From Fimenecus sp045655645 (lineage in GTDB: Bacteria > Bacillota > Clostridia > Oscillospirales > Acutalibacteraceae): a stretch of DNA of 24,302 bases. The DNA lies in assembly GCA_045655645.1 (NCBI GenBank), contig JAZOPS010000031.1, forward strand, positions 1-24,302, written 5' to 3'. The notes under the pieces are model-generated. The model worked only from the letters and a program-made list of their open reading frames with translations. It searched no databases and had not been told where the DNA came from. A program made the translations under genes and the position numbers. Below are positions 7,587 through 15,573 of the stretch, piece by piece (within the stretch, counting starts at the first letter, position 1; each line of letters begins with the position of its first letter).

Positions 7587-7614
7587 GATACAGGGACAAA
7601 ACTGATTGTCCCTG
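7587..7614 (-). terminator. Hairpin behind the acyl carrier protein gene (weak terminator)
   Basis: CAGGGACAA and TTGTCCCTG arms (7591-7614), 12 bases past the acyl carrier protein stop. On the minus strand TATCTTTTAT follows, which is a poor T-run, so partial read-through into proS is likely. Confidence 0.6.
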
Positions 7615-7626
7615 TTAAAAATCAAA

Positions 7627-7851
7627 TTAGTTTTCTTCAACATATTTAACAATATCGGAAACAGTTTTAATATTTTCAAGAGCCTCGTCAGAAATTTCCA
7701 TATTGAATTCGTCTTCAAATGTCATAACAAGGTCAGCTAAATCAATGCTGTCTGCACCAAGGTCTTCAAGAAGAACAGAATCCATTGTAACTTGGTCTTC
7801 TTCTAATTCGAGCTGGTCACAAATAATTTCGCGAATTTTTTCAAACATCAT
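7627..7851 (-). CDS. Acyl carrier protein
   Basis: 74 residues (or 73 from the next ATG at 7848). It carries acyl chains as thioesters on a phosphopantetheine arm attached to the Ser of LGADSIDLADLV (S35). The four-helix pattern and acidic composition fit the family length of 75-80. The open frame reaches 7914, but this extension lies inside the promoter and the spacer, and GGAGGTG stands 6-7 bases before 7851, so the short start is right. The gene sits away from any fatty acid synthesis genes here, so it could be the general AcpP or a dedicated carrier. It has a near-consensus promoter of its own. Confidence 0.93.
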   Translation of the reverse strand: MMFEKIREIICDQLELEEDQVTMDSVLLEDLGADSIDLADLVMTFEDEFNMEISDEALENIKTVSDIVKYVEEN

Positions 7852-7882
7852 ATAACACCTCCAATTACTTTTTATACCAATA

Positions 7883-7911
7883 ATAGTAAAATCTTTTATC
7901 GGTTTTGTCAA
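7883..7911 (-). promoter_or_regulatory. Sigma-A promoter of the acyl carrier protein gene
   Basis: Minus strand -35 TTGACA (7911-7906), 17-base spacer, -10 TACTAT (7888-7883). It starts right after the stop codon of the phosphohexomutase gene, so the carrier gene can be transcribed apart from the upstream genes. Confidence 0.75.
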
Positions 7912-7916
7912 CACCT

Positions 7917-9440
7917 TTATTGCATTTTTATAAAATCTTTCAACGGTGTAAAGTCAATATCCTTTACATCTTTTACGATTTCATAAAAAGTTTTACAAAT
8001 TTCGACGCAACCACCCACAGAATCACTCTCTGTATTGAATGGCATAACAGGGTCATGCACAGAAAGACGAAGCAAAAACCATCCGTTTCTCTTCTGGTCT
8101 TTAAATGAAACTCTGACACCTTCATAATTATCAGATGCGAGAATCATGTCGCTATCATTTTCTGCAAGAACCTTAATTTTTTCAATGAGTGCTTCTCCGA
8201 TTGGTCTAAAATTTTCTGTGGTTATATTAAAGCGCAATTCTTTTTCTTCTATTGGCTTTTTAAGATTTGCTATGCAATCACCAATGTACTTCATTTCTTT
8301 TCTTAAAATTGCCGCTTTGATAATGATTTTTGTAATAAGATATGCACCATCATCAAGATAATAATTCTCTTTAAATGCTGCGTGGCCTGATGTTTCGATA
8401 GCAAGGGGTACATTTTCGCCTAATTCAGTTCTGCGAATTGCTTCATCAATAACATTTTTATATCCACGCTTGAAACGGATATGCTTGCCACCTAGATACT
8501 CCTCAATGAATTCACGAAGACCGTCACTTGTAACTGAATCTGTTACTACTGTGCCGCCCTTATTATTTTCAAGAGCAATTACGGATGCAAGTGCTACAAT
8601 TGAATTTCTGTTGATTTCGTTACCGTGAGAATCCACACAAGATGCTCTGTCAACATCAGTATCAAAAATCACACCTAAATCGCAATTATTCTCAACTGTT
8701 GCTTTTCTAATAAACTCCATTGCAACCTTGTTTTCAGGGTTTGGAATATGATTTGGGAACATTCCGTCAGGCTCTAAAAACTGACTAGCGCTGACATCTG
8801 CACCTAACGGCGCTAAAACTTGAGTTGCATAAAATCCGCCTACGCCATTACCAGCATCAACTGCGATTTTGAAATCCTTTAAAGGATAGTCATAATCCTT
8901 TGCGCCAACTTCTTCTTTTATCATATCGCGAAGCATTGCAGAATATTCAGAAATATAATCAATCTCTGTAATGCTACCCTTTTTATTCAACTCTCTTGAT
9001 TTTTCTTCTTCTGCGTTTTTGAGAATACTTTTAAGCTCATCACCTGAAAGTCCGCCGTCACGAGTAAAGAATTTAAGTCCGTTACGGTCAAACGGATGAT
9101 GACTTGCAGTAATTTGAATTGCACCGTCACAGTTTCTTGTAACAGTTGTCATAAACATTGCTGGGGTTGAACAATATGAACAATTTAATACATTGACACC
9201 CATTGAAACAAGAATATCAATAACTGCTGTTCTGATTCTGTCGGCAGAAATTCTTGAATCGTGACCAACCGAAACCACCAGGTCTTCTGGATTTTTATTT
9301 TTCTTTTCACAAAGGAAATCAATGAAAGATGCGCTGATTTCTCTGACCACTTCATCTGTTAACTGAATTTCGGGATATTTTTCTGTCGCAACTGCAACAC
9401 CACGAACATCAGTTCCACTTTTTAAATGCATAAGTTTCAT
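7917..9440 (-). CDS. Phosphomannomutase/phosphoglucomutase family protein
   Basis: 507 residues of the alpha-D-phosphohexomutase superfamily, which moves phosphate between the 1- and 6-positions of hexoses. The order of sites is typical: phosphoserine loop TASHHP (S113, with His where TASHNP is usual), metal loop DTDVDRA (D260, D262, D264), sugar loop starting GYKNVID, ETSGH, and the C-terminal phosphate loop with RLSVHDP. The length fits PMM/PGM and is longer than GlmM. Whether mannose or glucose phosphate is the substrate cannot be read from sequence. The ATG shares one base with the upstream stop (TAATG), with AAGGGGA as ribosome site, so translation is likely coupled to the PLP enzyme gene. 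Confidence 0.92.
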   Translation of the reverse strand: MKLMHLKSGTDVRGVAVATEKYPEIQLTDEVVREISASFIDFLCEKKNKNPEDLVVSVGHDSRISADRIRTAVIDILVSMGVNVLNCSYCSTPAMFMTTVTRNCDGAIQITASHHPFDRNGLKFFTRDGGLSGDELKSILKNAEEEKSRELNKKGSITEIDYISEYSAMLRDMIKEEVGAKDYDYPLKDFKIAVDAGNGVGGFYATQVLAPLGADVSASQFLEPDGMFPNHIPNPENKVAMEFIRKATVENNCDLGVIFDTDVDRASCVDSHGNEINRNSIVALASVIALENNKGGTVVTDSVTSDGLREFIEEYLGGKHIRFKRGYKNVIDEAIRRTELGENVPLAIETSGHAAFKENYYLDDGAYLITKIIIKAAILRKEMKYIGDCIANLKKPIEEKELRFNITTENFRPIGEALIEKIKVLAENDSDMILASDNYEGVRVSFKDQKRNGWFLLRLSVHDPVMPFNTESDSVGGCVEICKTFYEIVKDVKDIDFTPLKDFIKMQ

Positions 9441-10708
9441 TAGATAAGTCCCCTTTTAAGCATTTCTTCTGCTGCGAGCATTACGCCCAATTTACCACTA
9501 TGGAAATTAAGTCCACCTTGCATCCATACAGCAAAGGGTTCACGAAGTGGCGCATCAGCAGAAAGCTCAATTGATGAGCCTGATGTGAATGCACCCGCAG
9601 ACATAATAACCTGACTGTCATAACCTGGCATATCCCAAGGCTCTGGAGTTACATAAGAGTCAACGGGAGCACCTTTTTGAAGTCCCTGACAGAATGCAAT
9701 AAGGTTTTCTGAATTTTCAAGACAAATTGCTTGAATTATATCGTGACGAGTTTCATTCACTTCAGGGGTAACCTTAAAGCCTAATTCTGTAAAGAGTGAC
9801 GCTGCAAATATTGCAGTTTTAAGTGCTTCACCAACAACATGGGGTGAATTAAAAAGTCCCATAAAAATATTTCTGTTTTGTCCAAGAGTTGCACCTATTT
9901 CTGTGCCAAGACCCGGAGTTGTGAGTCTGTATCCACAAAGCTCAACCAAATCTTTACGGCCTGCGATATAACCACCGCTTGGGGCAATGCCGCCACCTGC
10001 GTTTTTAATGAGTGAGCCTGCGATTAAATCTGCACCAACTTGAGTTGGTTCAAGTTTTTCTGTAAATTCACCATAGCAGTTATCAACCATAACAATTGCT
10101 CTTTTGTTAACTCTATGTACAATTTCGCAAACCTTTTCAATTTCTGCTATTGAAATTGTGTGACGAAGTGAATAGCCACGAGAGCGTTGAATGTAAACCA
10201 TTCTAACTGCCTTGTCACTTGCCGCTTCTTCGATTGCTTCATAATCGATTTCATCATTTTCTGTCAAATCAACCTGTTGATAATGGACACCAAAGTCTGC
10301 AAGAGTGCCATCACCCATATTCTTACCACCCAAACCGATTGTTGAGTGAAGTGTATCGTAAGGTGTGCCGGTTACACAAAGCATTACATCATTTGGACGA
10401 AGAATACCATAAAGGCAAATAGCAAGAGTATGTGTGCCACTTGCCAACGCACCCGCACGAATTATTGCACTTTCTGTACCGAAAATATCAGCAACAAGGT
10501 TGTCGAGTTTTTCTCTACCCTTATCAGAATATCCATAACCCGTTGTTGTGTTGAAATCGGTTTCGTCAACACGGTTGCGAATAAAGGCTGACAACACCTT
10601 TTGCTGGTTATATTCAGTTAATTCGTCAATTCCCTTAAAAACAGGGCTTGCTTTTTCGAGTGCAACCTTCGATAATTCATTAATTCTGTCACTAATTTCA
10701 AAAAACAT
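9440..10708 (-). CDS. PLP-dependent Alum_res / methionine gamma-lyase-like protein
   Basis: 422 residues, fold type I PLP enzyme of the 'aluminium resistance' family (B. subtilis YnbB type). The N-terminal part has TTGYGYSDKGREKLD, the PLP phosphate/ring region includes RAGALASGTH, the Asp that pairs with the pyridine is D209 (VDNCYGEF) and the Schiff-base lysine is K235 (AGSLIKNAGGG). Members are annotated as methionine gamma-lyase-like from their relation to cystathionine lyases, but the true reaction is not established, and the aluminium link is historical. AAAGGA precedes the ATG. It starts 12 bases after the acetyltransferase gene and its stop overlaps the next start by one base. Confidence 0.88.
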   Translation of the reverse strand: MFFEISDRINELSKVALEKASPVFKGIDELTEYNQQKVLSAFIRNRVDETDFNTTTGYGYSDKGREKLDNLVADIFGTESAIIRAGALASGTHTLAICLYGILRPNDVMLCVTGTPYDTLHSTIGLGGKNMGDGTLADFGVHYQQVDLTENDEIDYEAIEEAASDKAVRMVYIQRSRGYSLRHTISIAEIEKVCEIVHRVNKRAIVMVDNCYGEFTEKLEPTQVGADLIAGSLIKNAGGGIAPSGGYIAGRKDLVELCGYRLTTPGLGTEIGATLGQNRNIFMGLFNSPHVVGEALKTAIFAASLFTELGFKVTPEVNETRHDIIQAICLENSENLIAFCQGLQKGAPVDSYVTPEPWDMPGYDSQVIMSAGAFTSGSSIELSADAPLREPFAVWMQGGLNFHSGKLGVMLAAEEMLKRGLI

Positions 10709-10720
10709 TTTAATTTTCCT

Positions 10721-11413
10721 TTATATTTTATATTCGTATATTTCTTTTGCTACCCTAAATCCGAGTTTTTCATAAAATTTTACATTATAATCACGGGACA
10801 CAAGATAAACATCTTTTCTTGGAGAAAGGTTTAGCAGTTTTTTAACTATCGCCTTTCCGTAACCTTGCCCGCGATATTTTTCTTTTGTGAAAATATCTGT
10901 TATAAGTGCTAAATCTTTATTAAATGAGATAAATCCACCACTTATTGTTTGCAAGGTTTTCTCAATTACTGCACCTTCGCAGCAACCATTAAGATTTAAA
11001 AACTGTTTTAACATTGTCTGGTCGGGTGTTAATTTGTCATTTAACTTCTCAATCTTATTATAATGAGTATATTTTATACCCTTTTCACCTTTTGTTTCGT
11101 CCAACGAAATATGCATTAGATATTTTTTGTCTATTTGTTCATAAGGCAAAATATCCGATGAAAAAATCGAGCCATTAAGCACAAAAGAAAGCTCTTCAAA
11201 ATCTGCATTTTCACTTGCAAAAGCAACGCATCTGTTGTTGTCACCTGAAACTATTGCAGTAATATTATTTTCATCATTAAATTGCGCCCACAAAACACCG
11301 TCGTTCAACTCGCAATCCATAAAAAATCCTGTTTGCGAAAGAAAGAGCGCTGTGTTGTCTTTTCCCAAATAGTCAAAAATTAACTTATCAAGAAAATTTA
11401 TTGATTTAACCAT
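10721..11413 (-). CDS. GNAT-family N-acetyltransferase
   Basis: 230 residues. The C-terminal half holds the acetyl-CoA site: FISFNKDLALITDIFTKEKY with the motif RGQGYGKAIV (Arg/Gln-x-x-Gly-x-Gly), then the final strand with RDYNVKFYEKLGF. The first 120 residues are not recognisable and probably form a second, degenerate domain, as in two-domain GNAT proteins. The substrate is unknown. The start overlaps the upstream M42 gene by 8 bases, and AAAGGA precedes the ATG, so it belongs to the same transcript. Confidence 0.85.
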   Translation of the reverse strand: MVKSINFLDKLIFDYLGKDNTALFLSQTGFFMDCELNDGVLWAQFNDENNITAIVSGDNNRCVAFASENADFEELSFVLNGSIFSSDILPYEQIDKKYLMHISLDETKGEKGIKYTHYNKIEKLNDKLTPDQTMLKQFLNLNGCCEGAVIEKTLQTISGGFISFNKDLALITDIFTKEKYRGQGYGKAIVKKLLNLSPRKDVYLVSRDYNVKFYEKLGFRVAKEIYEYKI

Positions 11414-12422
11414 TTGCCAAGTCCTTTAAAAGTTCTCTTGCGAGCTTTTCAATGCTTTCAATATCCTTTAAATTACACACAGATGAGCCAGAATGAATAT
11501 ATCTGCAAGGCAAAGACACGGCGATAGTTTTAATTCCACCTGCCGATTTGTGAATTGCGCCTGCATCATTGCCACCTGCGACAACAGTCTTTGTTTGACA
11601 AGGAATATTGTTGTTTTTTGCGATTTCAAAAGCTCTTTTATATAACTCTCTGTCATATAAAGTTGCTCTGTCCATAAATGACACAACTGCGCCATTGCCT
11701 GTTTTACAGACTTTTTTATGGTCAGGGGTGTCAGGAATATCCGAAGCCGTTGTTGTTTCGATTACAATTGCATAATCAGGGTTAACTGTGTAAGCACTTA
11801 CAGTGGCACCACGAGTTCCGATTTCTTCTTGAACTGTGAAAACACATGTATAGTCAATTTTTGACTTTTCTTGTAAAAGCTCTAACATAACAGCGCATCC
11901 AACTCGGTCATCAAGCGCCTTTGATTTGAGCATCTGGTCACCAAAAGGAATAAACTCCGATTTGAAATAACCCAAATCACCAAGAGAAATATGCTTTTCT
12001 GCTTCTTGTTTGTTTTCAAAACCAAAATCAACCGAAATATCAGTAATACTTGGTATTTTTTTGCTCTCGTCGGCACTGCATTGGTGGATTGCTTTTCCAC
12101 CTGCGACACCTATCAAACCATTGATAGTTAATTTTTTACCAAAGAGTGCAGAATCATCAATTCCGCCCACATTTGATACATAAACATATCCGTCATCGCT
12201 GATGTAAGTGACAATAAAACCAACTTCATCCATGTGAGCAAAAAGTGCAACTTTATTTTTGGGTGCGATTTCACCTTTTTTATTAACGATAAGATTGCCG
12301 AGTGCGTCAACTGAATATGTGCAATCGTCGGGAAGTTTTGAGATTATAAAATCCCTTACATTTTTTTCGTCACCCGATGTGCCATTCAATACACAAAGTT
12401 CATTTAACAAATTCATATTCAT
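11406..12422 (-). CDS. M42-family metallopeptidase A
   Basis: 338 residues. M42 enzymes are cytoplasmic dinuclear-metal aminopeptidases that trim short peptides, often as large tetrahedral particles. The metal and catalytic residues are in place: HMDEVGF (H63, catalytic D65), KALDDRVG (D171), QEEIGTRGA (E199 catalytic, E200 ligand), E222 in VIETTTASD, and RYIHS (H310). E222 replaces the Asp common at this ligand position. The frame opens with a GTG at 12431 that overlaps the upstream TGA, but AAAGGG ends only 2 bases before it; ATG 12422 lies about 10 bases behind this site and is preferred. ATG 12416 is another option. Confidence 0.93.
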   Translation of the reverse strand: MNMNLLNELCVLNGTSGDEKNVRDFIISKLPDDCTYSVDALGNLIVNKKGEIAPKNKVALFAHMDEVGFIVTYISDDGYVYVSNVGGIDDSALFGKKLTINGLIGVAGGKAIHQCSADESKKIPSITDISVDFGFENKQEAEKHISLGDLGYFKSEFIPFGDQMLKSKALDDRVGCAVMLELLQEKSKIDYTCVFTVQEEIGTRGATVSAYTVNPDYAIVIETTTASDIPDTPDHKKVCKTGNGAVVSFMDRATLYDRELYKRAFEIAKNNNIPCQTKTVVAGGNDAGAIHKSAGGIKTIAVSLPCRYIHSGSSVCNLKDIESIEKLARELLKDLANG

Positions 12423-12427
12423 ATTGC

Positions 12428-13420
12428 TCACACCCTTTCAAGAAATCGTGCAATAAGCATTGCACAATTTTCAATATCACGAACATCCACTGTTTCAACG
12501 GGTGTATGCATATATTTCTGTGGCAAAGAAACCAAAGCAGATGGAATTCCACCTTTTGAGATTGTAATATGGTCTGCATTTGTTCCTGTTTTGCCATTCA
12601 TAATTTCTTTTTGATATGGAATATCGTTTTCTTCTGCTATTTTCACAAGAAGCTCTGAATATTCACGGCTTAAAATTGGTGAATAACCAATCATTGGTCC
12701 ACCATTCATTTTGCCACATTCTTTTGGATTTGAGTCGGGAGTGCAAGCAAAGCTCACATCAACAGAAAGTGACAAATCTGCATCACAATTAAATGAAGCA
12801 CAAGTAGCACCTGTGCCACCTGTTTCTTCTTGAGCGGAGCAAACAAGTGTGATTTTATTCTCTGTATTTGTATATTCTAACGCTTTAAGAAGCACCGCAA
12901 TTCCACCACGGTCATCAATATAAGGTGAGGAAATCTCATTTGGGGAAAGAACGGAAAACGAATTTCTGAAACTTACTCTGTCACCGATTGAAACCACTTT
13001 TTCTGCTTTTTCTTTGCTCATACCGATATCTACAACACAAGTTCCGTCTTTTGAAACACGACTTTCACCATCTGAAAGATGGGGTGGCACTGTGCACACA
13101 ACACCATAGATATCTTCTGTGCCGTGAATTGTCAATTCTGCACCTTCAACTGTACGCATATCGACTCCACCGACTTTTGTCACACGAAGAAAACCGTCAT
13201 CAGTAATTCCCGTTACAACAAAGCCGATTGTATCAAGGTGAGCATCGAGCAAAATATGCTTGCCCTTGCCATCTTTTTCAATAATTATGTTCCCTACCTT
13301 ATCGCAAGAAACATTGCCATACAGTGAAAAAAGCCCCTTGAATGTTTCAAAGGAGCATTTCTCATCCCCCGCAACACCTGCGAGGGATGTTAATTTTTCT
13401 AAAAGTTCGATAGTTGTCAT
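12428..13420 (-). CDS. M42-family metallopeptidase B
   Basis: 330 residues, paralogue of the next gene in the cluster. Ligands: H61 (DAHLDTIGF), D169 (YIDDRGG), E198/E199 (AQEETGGTGA), D221 (SVDVSFACTPD) and H305 (KYMHTP). Here the usual Asp is kept at the fourth ligand, unlike copy A. The two are far from identical, so the duplication is old and their peptide preferences probably differ. The ribosome site (AAGG, 10 bases before ATG) is weak. It follows the galactokinase-like gene after 22 bases. Confidence 0.92.
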   Translation of the reverse strand: MTTIELLEKLTSLAGVAGDEKCSFETFKGLFSLYGNVSCDKVGNIIIEKDGKGKHILLDAHLDTIGFVVTGITDDGFLRVTKVGGVDMRTVEGAELTIHGTEDIYGVVCTVPPHLSDGESRVSKDGTCVVDIGMSKEKAEKVVSIGDRVSFRNSFSVLSPNEISSPYIDDRGGIAVLLKALEYTNTENKITLVCSAQEETGGTGATCASFNCDADLSLSVDVSFACTPDSNPKECGKMNGGPMIGYSPILSREYSELLVKIAEENDIPYQKEIMNGKTGTNADHITISKGGIPSALVSLPQKYMHTPVETVDVRDIENCAMLIARFLERV

Positions 13421-13442
13421 TTAAATCAACCTTAATCTTTAT

Positions 13443-14720
13443 TTATATCTCAATTCCGCCAACAGGTCTGATAATCAAAACATAGCAAGAATCAGTACCA
13501 AAAATACTCTCCATTGCATTTTTGTAATCTGCAAGGATTTCATTTGGAACGAACGCCTGAATTGTACCTGCAAATCCACCACCGTGAACACGCCATGCAC
13601 CCTTGCCTTTGAGAATGCTCTCGCTGATTGCAAGTGCTAATGAAACTGGCTGTTCAGAAGGCTTCTTAACAGAAAACACATTCTGATTATACTTGTATGA
13701 TGAGTCACCACTTTCAAGTATGTATGATTTAAACTCTTCAAAGTCACCTTTTTTAAGAGCGTCAACTTCTTTTAATACTCTATCATTATCTGCAAAGAAG
13801 TGCATTGCACGGATAACTGCTCTATCGCCAACTTTTTCGCGTACTGTTGGAATATTCTTCTTAAATTCTTCTTCTGGGACTTCGCGAAGAACATTTTTAC
13901 CAAAGCAACCTGCAACTGCCTCCATTTCACTACGGATTGCTGCATAGTCATCTGTCAAATCTGAGTGGCTGCCCTTTGTGTCAACAATGCAAAGTGAATG
14001 ACCAGAGGAAGCAAAGTCAAATTTAACTTCGTTTACGATTGGCTCTGCTGGATTATTAAAGTCTATTGTAACAAATCCACCAACTGAACAAGCCATCTGG
14101 TCCATAAGTCCACAAGGTTTATCAAAATAAACATTTTCTGCATATTGTGCAATCTTTGCGATTGTGATAGCGTCAACTTCACCATCATTGTAAAGGTAGT
14201 TGAGCATTGTACCAACAAGCACCTCGTAAGCCGCTGATGATGAAAGACCTGAACCTGAAAGAACACTTGACATTGTGCAAGCGTCAAAGCCACCGATTTT
14301 GTAGCCATATTTCAAGAAGCCTGCGCACATACCACGAACAAGTGCTGGTGAGTGTCCCTTTTCGTTTTCTTTGATTTCAAGGTCTGTGATGTCACAAACG
14401 TCCATATCATATCCACGAGATTTAACACGAACAATATTTTCGTCGTTTTTTGCTGCAATTGCAATAGCATCAAGGTTGATACCCGCTGCGAGAACTCTGC
14501 CGTGGTTGTGGTCTGTGTGGTTGCCACCAACTTCTGTACGACCAGGTGCTGAGAACATTCTTGCATCTCTATCTTCCCCAAAAAGTTCAGCAAAATCATT
14601 TGCAAGGCTTACATATCTTTCATGTTGAGCCTTAACTGCTTCATCTGTAACATAAACTCTCTTGAAACGAGCGTCGAACTCGCCGTTATTTATACTGTTT
14701 TTAAGAATCTGAACTGACAT
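13443..14720 (-). CDS. Galactokinase-like GHMP sugar kinase
   Basis: 425 residues. GHMP motif 1 is APGRTEVGGNHTDHN (58-72), the phosphate loop is SGSGLSSSAA (155-164), the catalytic Asp region is CGLMDQMA (D207) and motif 3 is GGGFAGTIQAF. The length and Gal10-type N terminus fit galactokinase, which makes galactose 1-phosphate. The first motif differs from the textbook GEHTDY: Asn replaces Glu and His replaces Tyr in the sugar-binding loop, so another sugar is possible. ATG 14720 is preferred to 14726 because AGGAG stands 9 bases before it and only 3 before the latter. The start overlaps the upstream gene by 20 bases. No galT or galE lies in the window. Confidence 0.85.
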   Translation of the reverse strand: MSVQILKNSINNGEFDARFKRVYVTDEAVKAQHERYVSLANDFAELFGEDRDARMFSAPGRTEVGGNHTDHNHGRVLAAGINLDAIAIAAKNDENIVRVKSRGYDMDVCDITDLEIKENEKGHSPALVRGMCAGFLKYGYKIGGFDACTMSSVLSGSGLSSSAAYEVLVGTMLNYLYNDGEVDAITIAKIAQYAENVYFDKPCGLMDQMACSVGGFVTIDFNNPAEPIVNEVKFDFASSGHSLCIVDTKGSHSDLTDDYAAIRSEMEAVAGCFGKNVLREVPEEEFKKNIPTVREKVGDRAVIRAMHFFADNDRVLKEVDALKKGDFEEFKSYILESGDSSYKYNQNVFSVKKPSEQPVSLALAISESILKGKGAWRVHGGGFAGTIQAFVPNEILADYKNAMESIFGTDSCYVLIIRPVGGIEI

Positions 14721-15450
14721 TATCATCTTCTCCTTTTCTTTTATCCAAAGTAATATTTACAACCCAGGTCACAACACCTGATAAAATTAACAAAATGATT
14801 ATTGGACTCATAAACTTCCAAGTGAATGGCTGTGCAATATTGCCACCCATAACTGTATAAGTCCAGATTTTTGGGAAGAACCCAATGAGAGATGCAATTA
14901 CATATCGTGAGAGCGGAAATTCCATTCCACCATAAATGGTGCTGACTGTATTCACAGGAATTCCGGGAACGAGCCTGAGCGCCACCAATATACCCAACTT
15001 CGTTTTGCCGTGATGATGAATCATCTCTTGAATGTTGTCATATTTCTTAAGTTTTTTAAGTGCAACGCCACCGTCGGTTGAACGACCAAGCCAATATGTT
15101 GTAACAAGCACCACACAAAAACCCATTGTGTTAATTGCCAGAGCCTCTAACGGTCTGAACATAACACCCGTCATCATAAAGAGAAACGGAAAAGGAATTG
15201 GAATAAATGTGCGCAAAACATATATCAAAGTGATGGCAGTTGCAATCAACCATCTGCTTTCAAGTGACTGAATGAATTCTTGCATTTTATCAAGTGCATG
15301 CAAAAACTCTGCCCAACCACCCTCAGCTACCTGAGTGCTCATTGCCGCTGTTATAATTGCTATAACGCCCGCAGCCGCAAACAACCCCATTGTGCTAAGG
15401 TTCAAAGCACCCTTTCTGTCAAGATTGCGTCTTTCCATGTAGTTCACCAT
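14701..15450 (-). CDS. TVP38/TMEM64 (DedA-like, VTT domain) membrane protein
   Basis: 249 residues with about six hydrophobic segments: residues 19-38, 68-95, 101-125, 150-170, 185-205 and 215-240. The VTT-domain core is visible as PFPFLFMMTGVMF and, in the second half, RLVPGIPVNTVSTIYGG followed by a Phe-Pro-Lys-Ile-Trp segment. Family members are thought to move lipids across the membrane; the role here is not shown. It is the first gene of the long minus-strand cluster. ATG 15450 has only a weak GAGAAA site; an ATG at 15438 is an alternative. Its 3' end contains the start of the kinase gene in another frame. Confidence 0.87.
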   Translation of the reverse strand: MVNYMERRNLDRKGALNLSTMGLFAAAGVIAIITAAMSTQVAEGGWAEFLHALDKMQEFIQSLESRWLIATAITLIYVLRTFIPIPFPFLFMMTGVMFRPLEALAINTMGFCVVLVTTYWLGRSTDGGVALKKLKKYDNIQEMIHHHGKTKLGILVALRLVPGIPVNTVSTIYGGMEFPLSRYVIASLIGFFPKIWTYTVMGGNIAQPFTWKFMSPIIILLILSGVVTWVVNITLDKRKGEDDNVSSDS

Positions 15451-15475
15451 TTTTAATTTTTTCTCATACTATATA

Positions 15476-15504
15476 ATTTTATAATATTTATTGAAAAAGG
15501 TCAA
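15476..15504 (-). promoter_or_regulatory. Promoter of the long minus-strand gene cluster
   Basis: Minus strand -35 TTGACC (15504-15499), 17-base spacer, -10 TAAAAT (15481-15476). It would drive the TVP38 gene and the closely spaced genes behind it. Confidence 0.7.
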
Positions 15505-15509
15505 TATTT

Positions 15510-15537
15510 TTGTTATTATCTCTATATTAAATATGAT
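15510..15537 (+). promoter_or_regulatory. Promoter of the hydroxyacid dehydrogenase gene
   Basis: TTGTTA (15510-15515), 16-base spacer, TATGAT (15532-15537). A second TATAAT at 15540-15545 lacks a good -35 box. The promoter is divergent to the cluster promoter at 15476-15504, nearly back to back. Confidence 0.45.
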
Positions 15538-15573
15538 AGTATAATATATACATAATTAAAGGTAGTGATTACT

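Noticed and set aside
7554..7626. T-box riboswitch before proS
   Set aside because: The gap is only 73 bases and holds just one simple hairpin; no specifier-loop or T-box sequence is seen.
7852..7914. N-terminal extension of the acyl carrier protein
   Set aside because: It overlaps the promoter, and GGAGG stands right before the shorter start.
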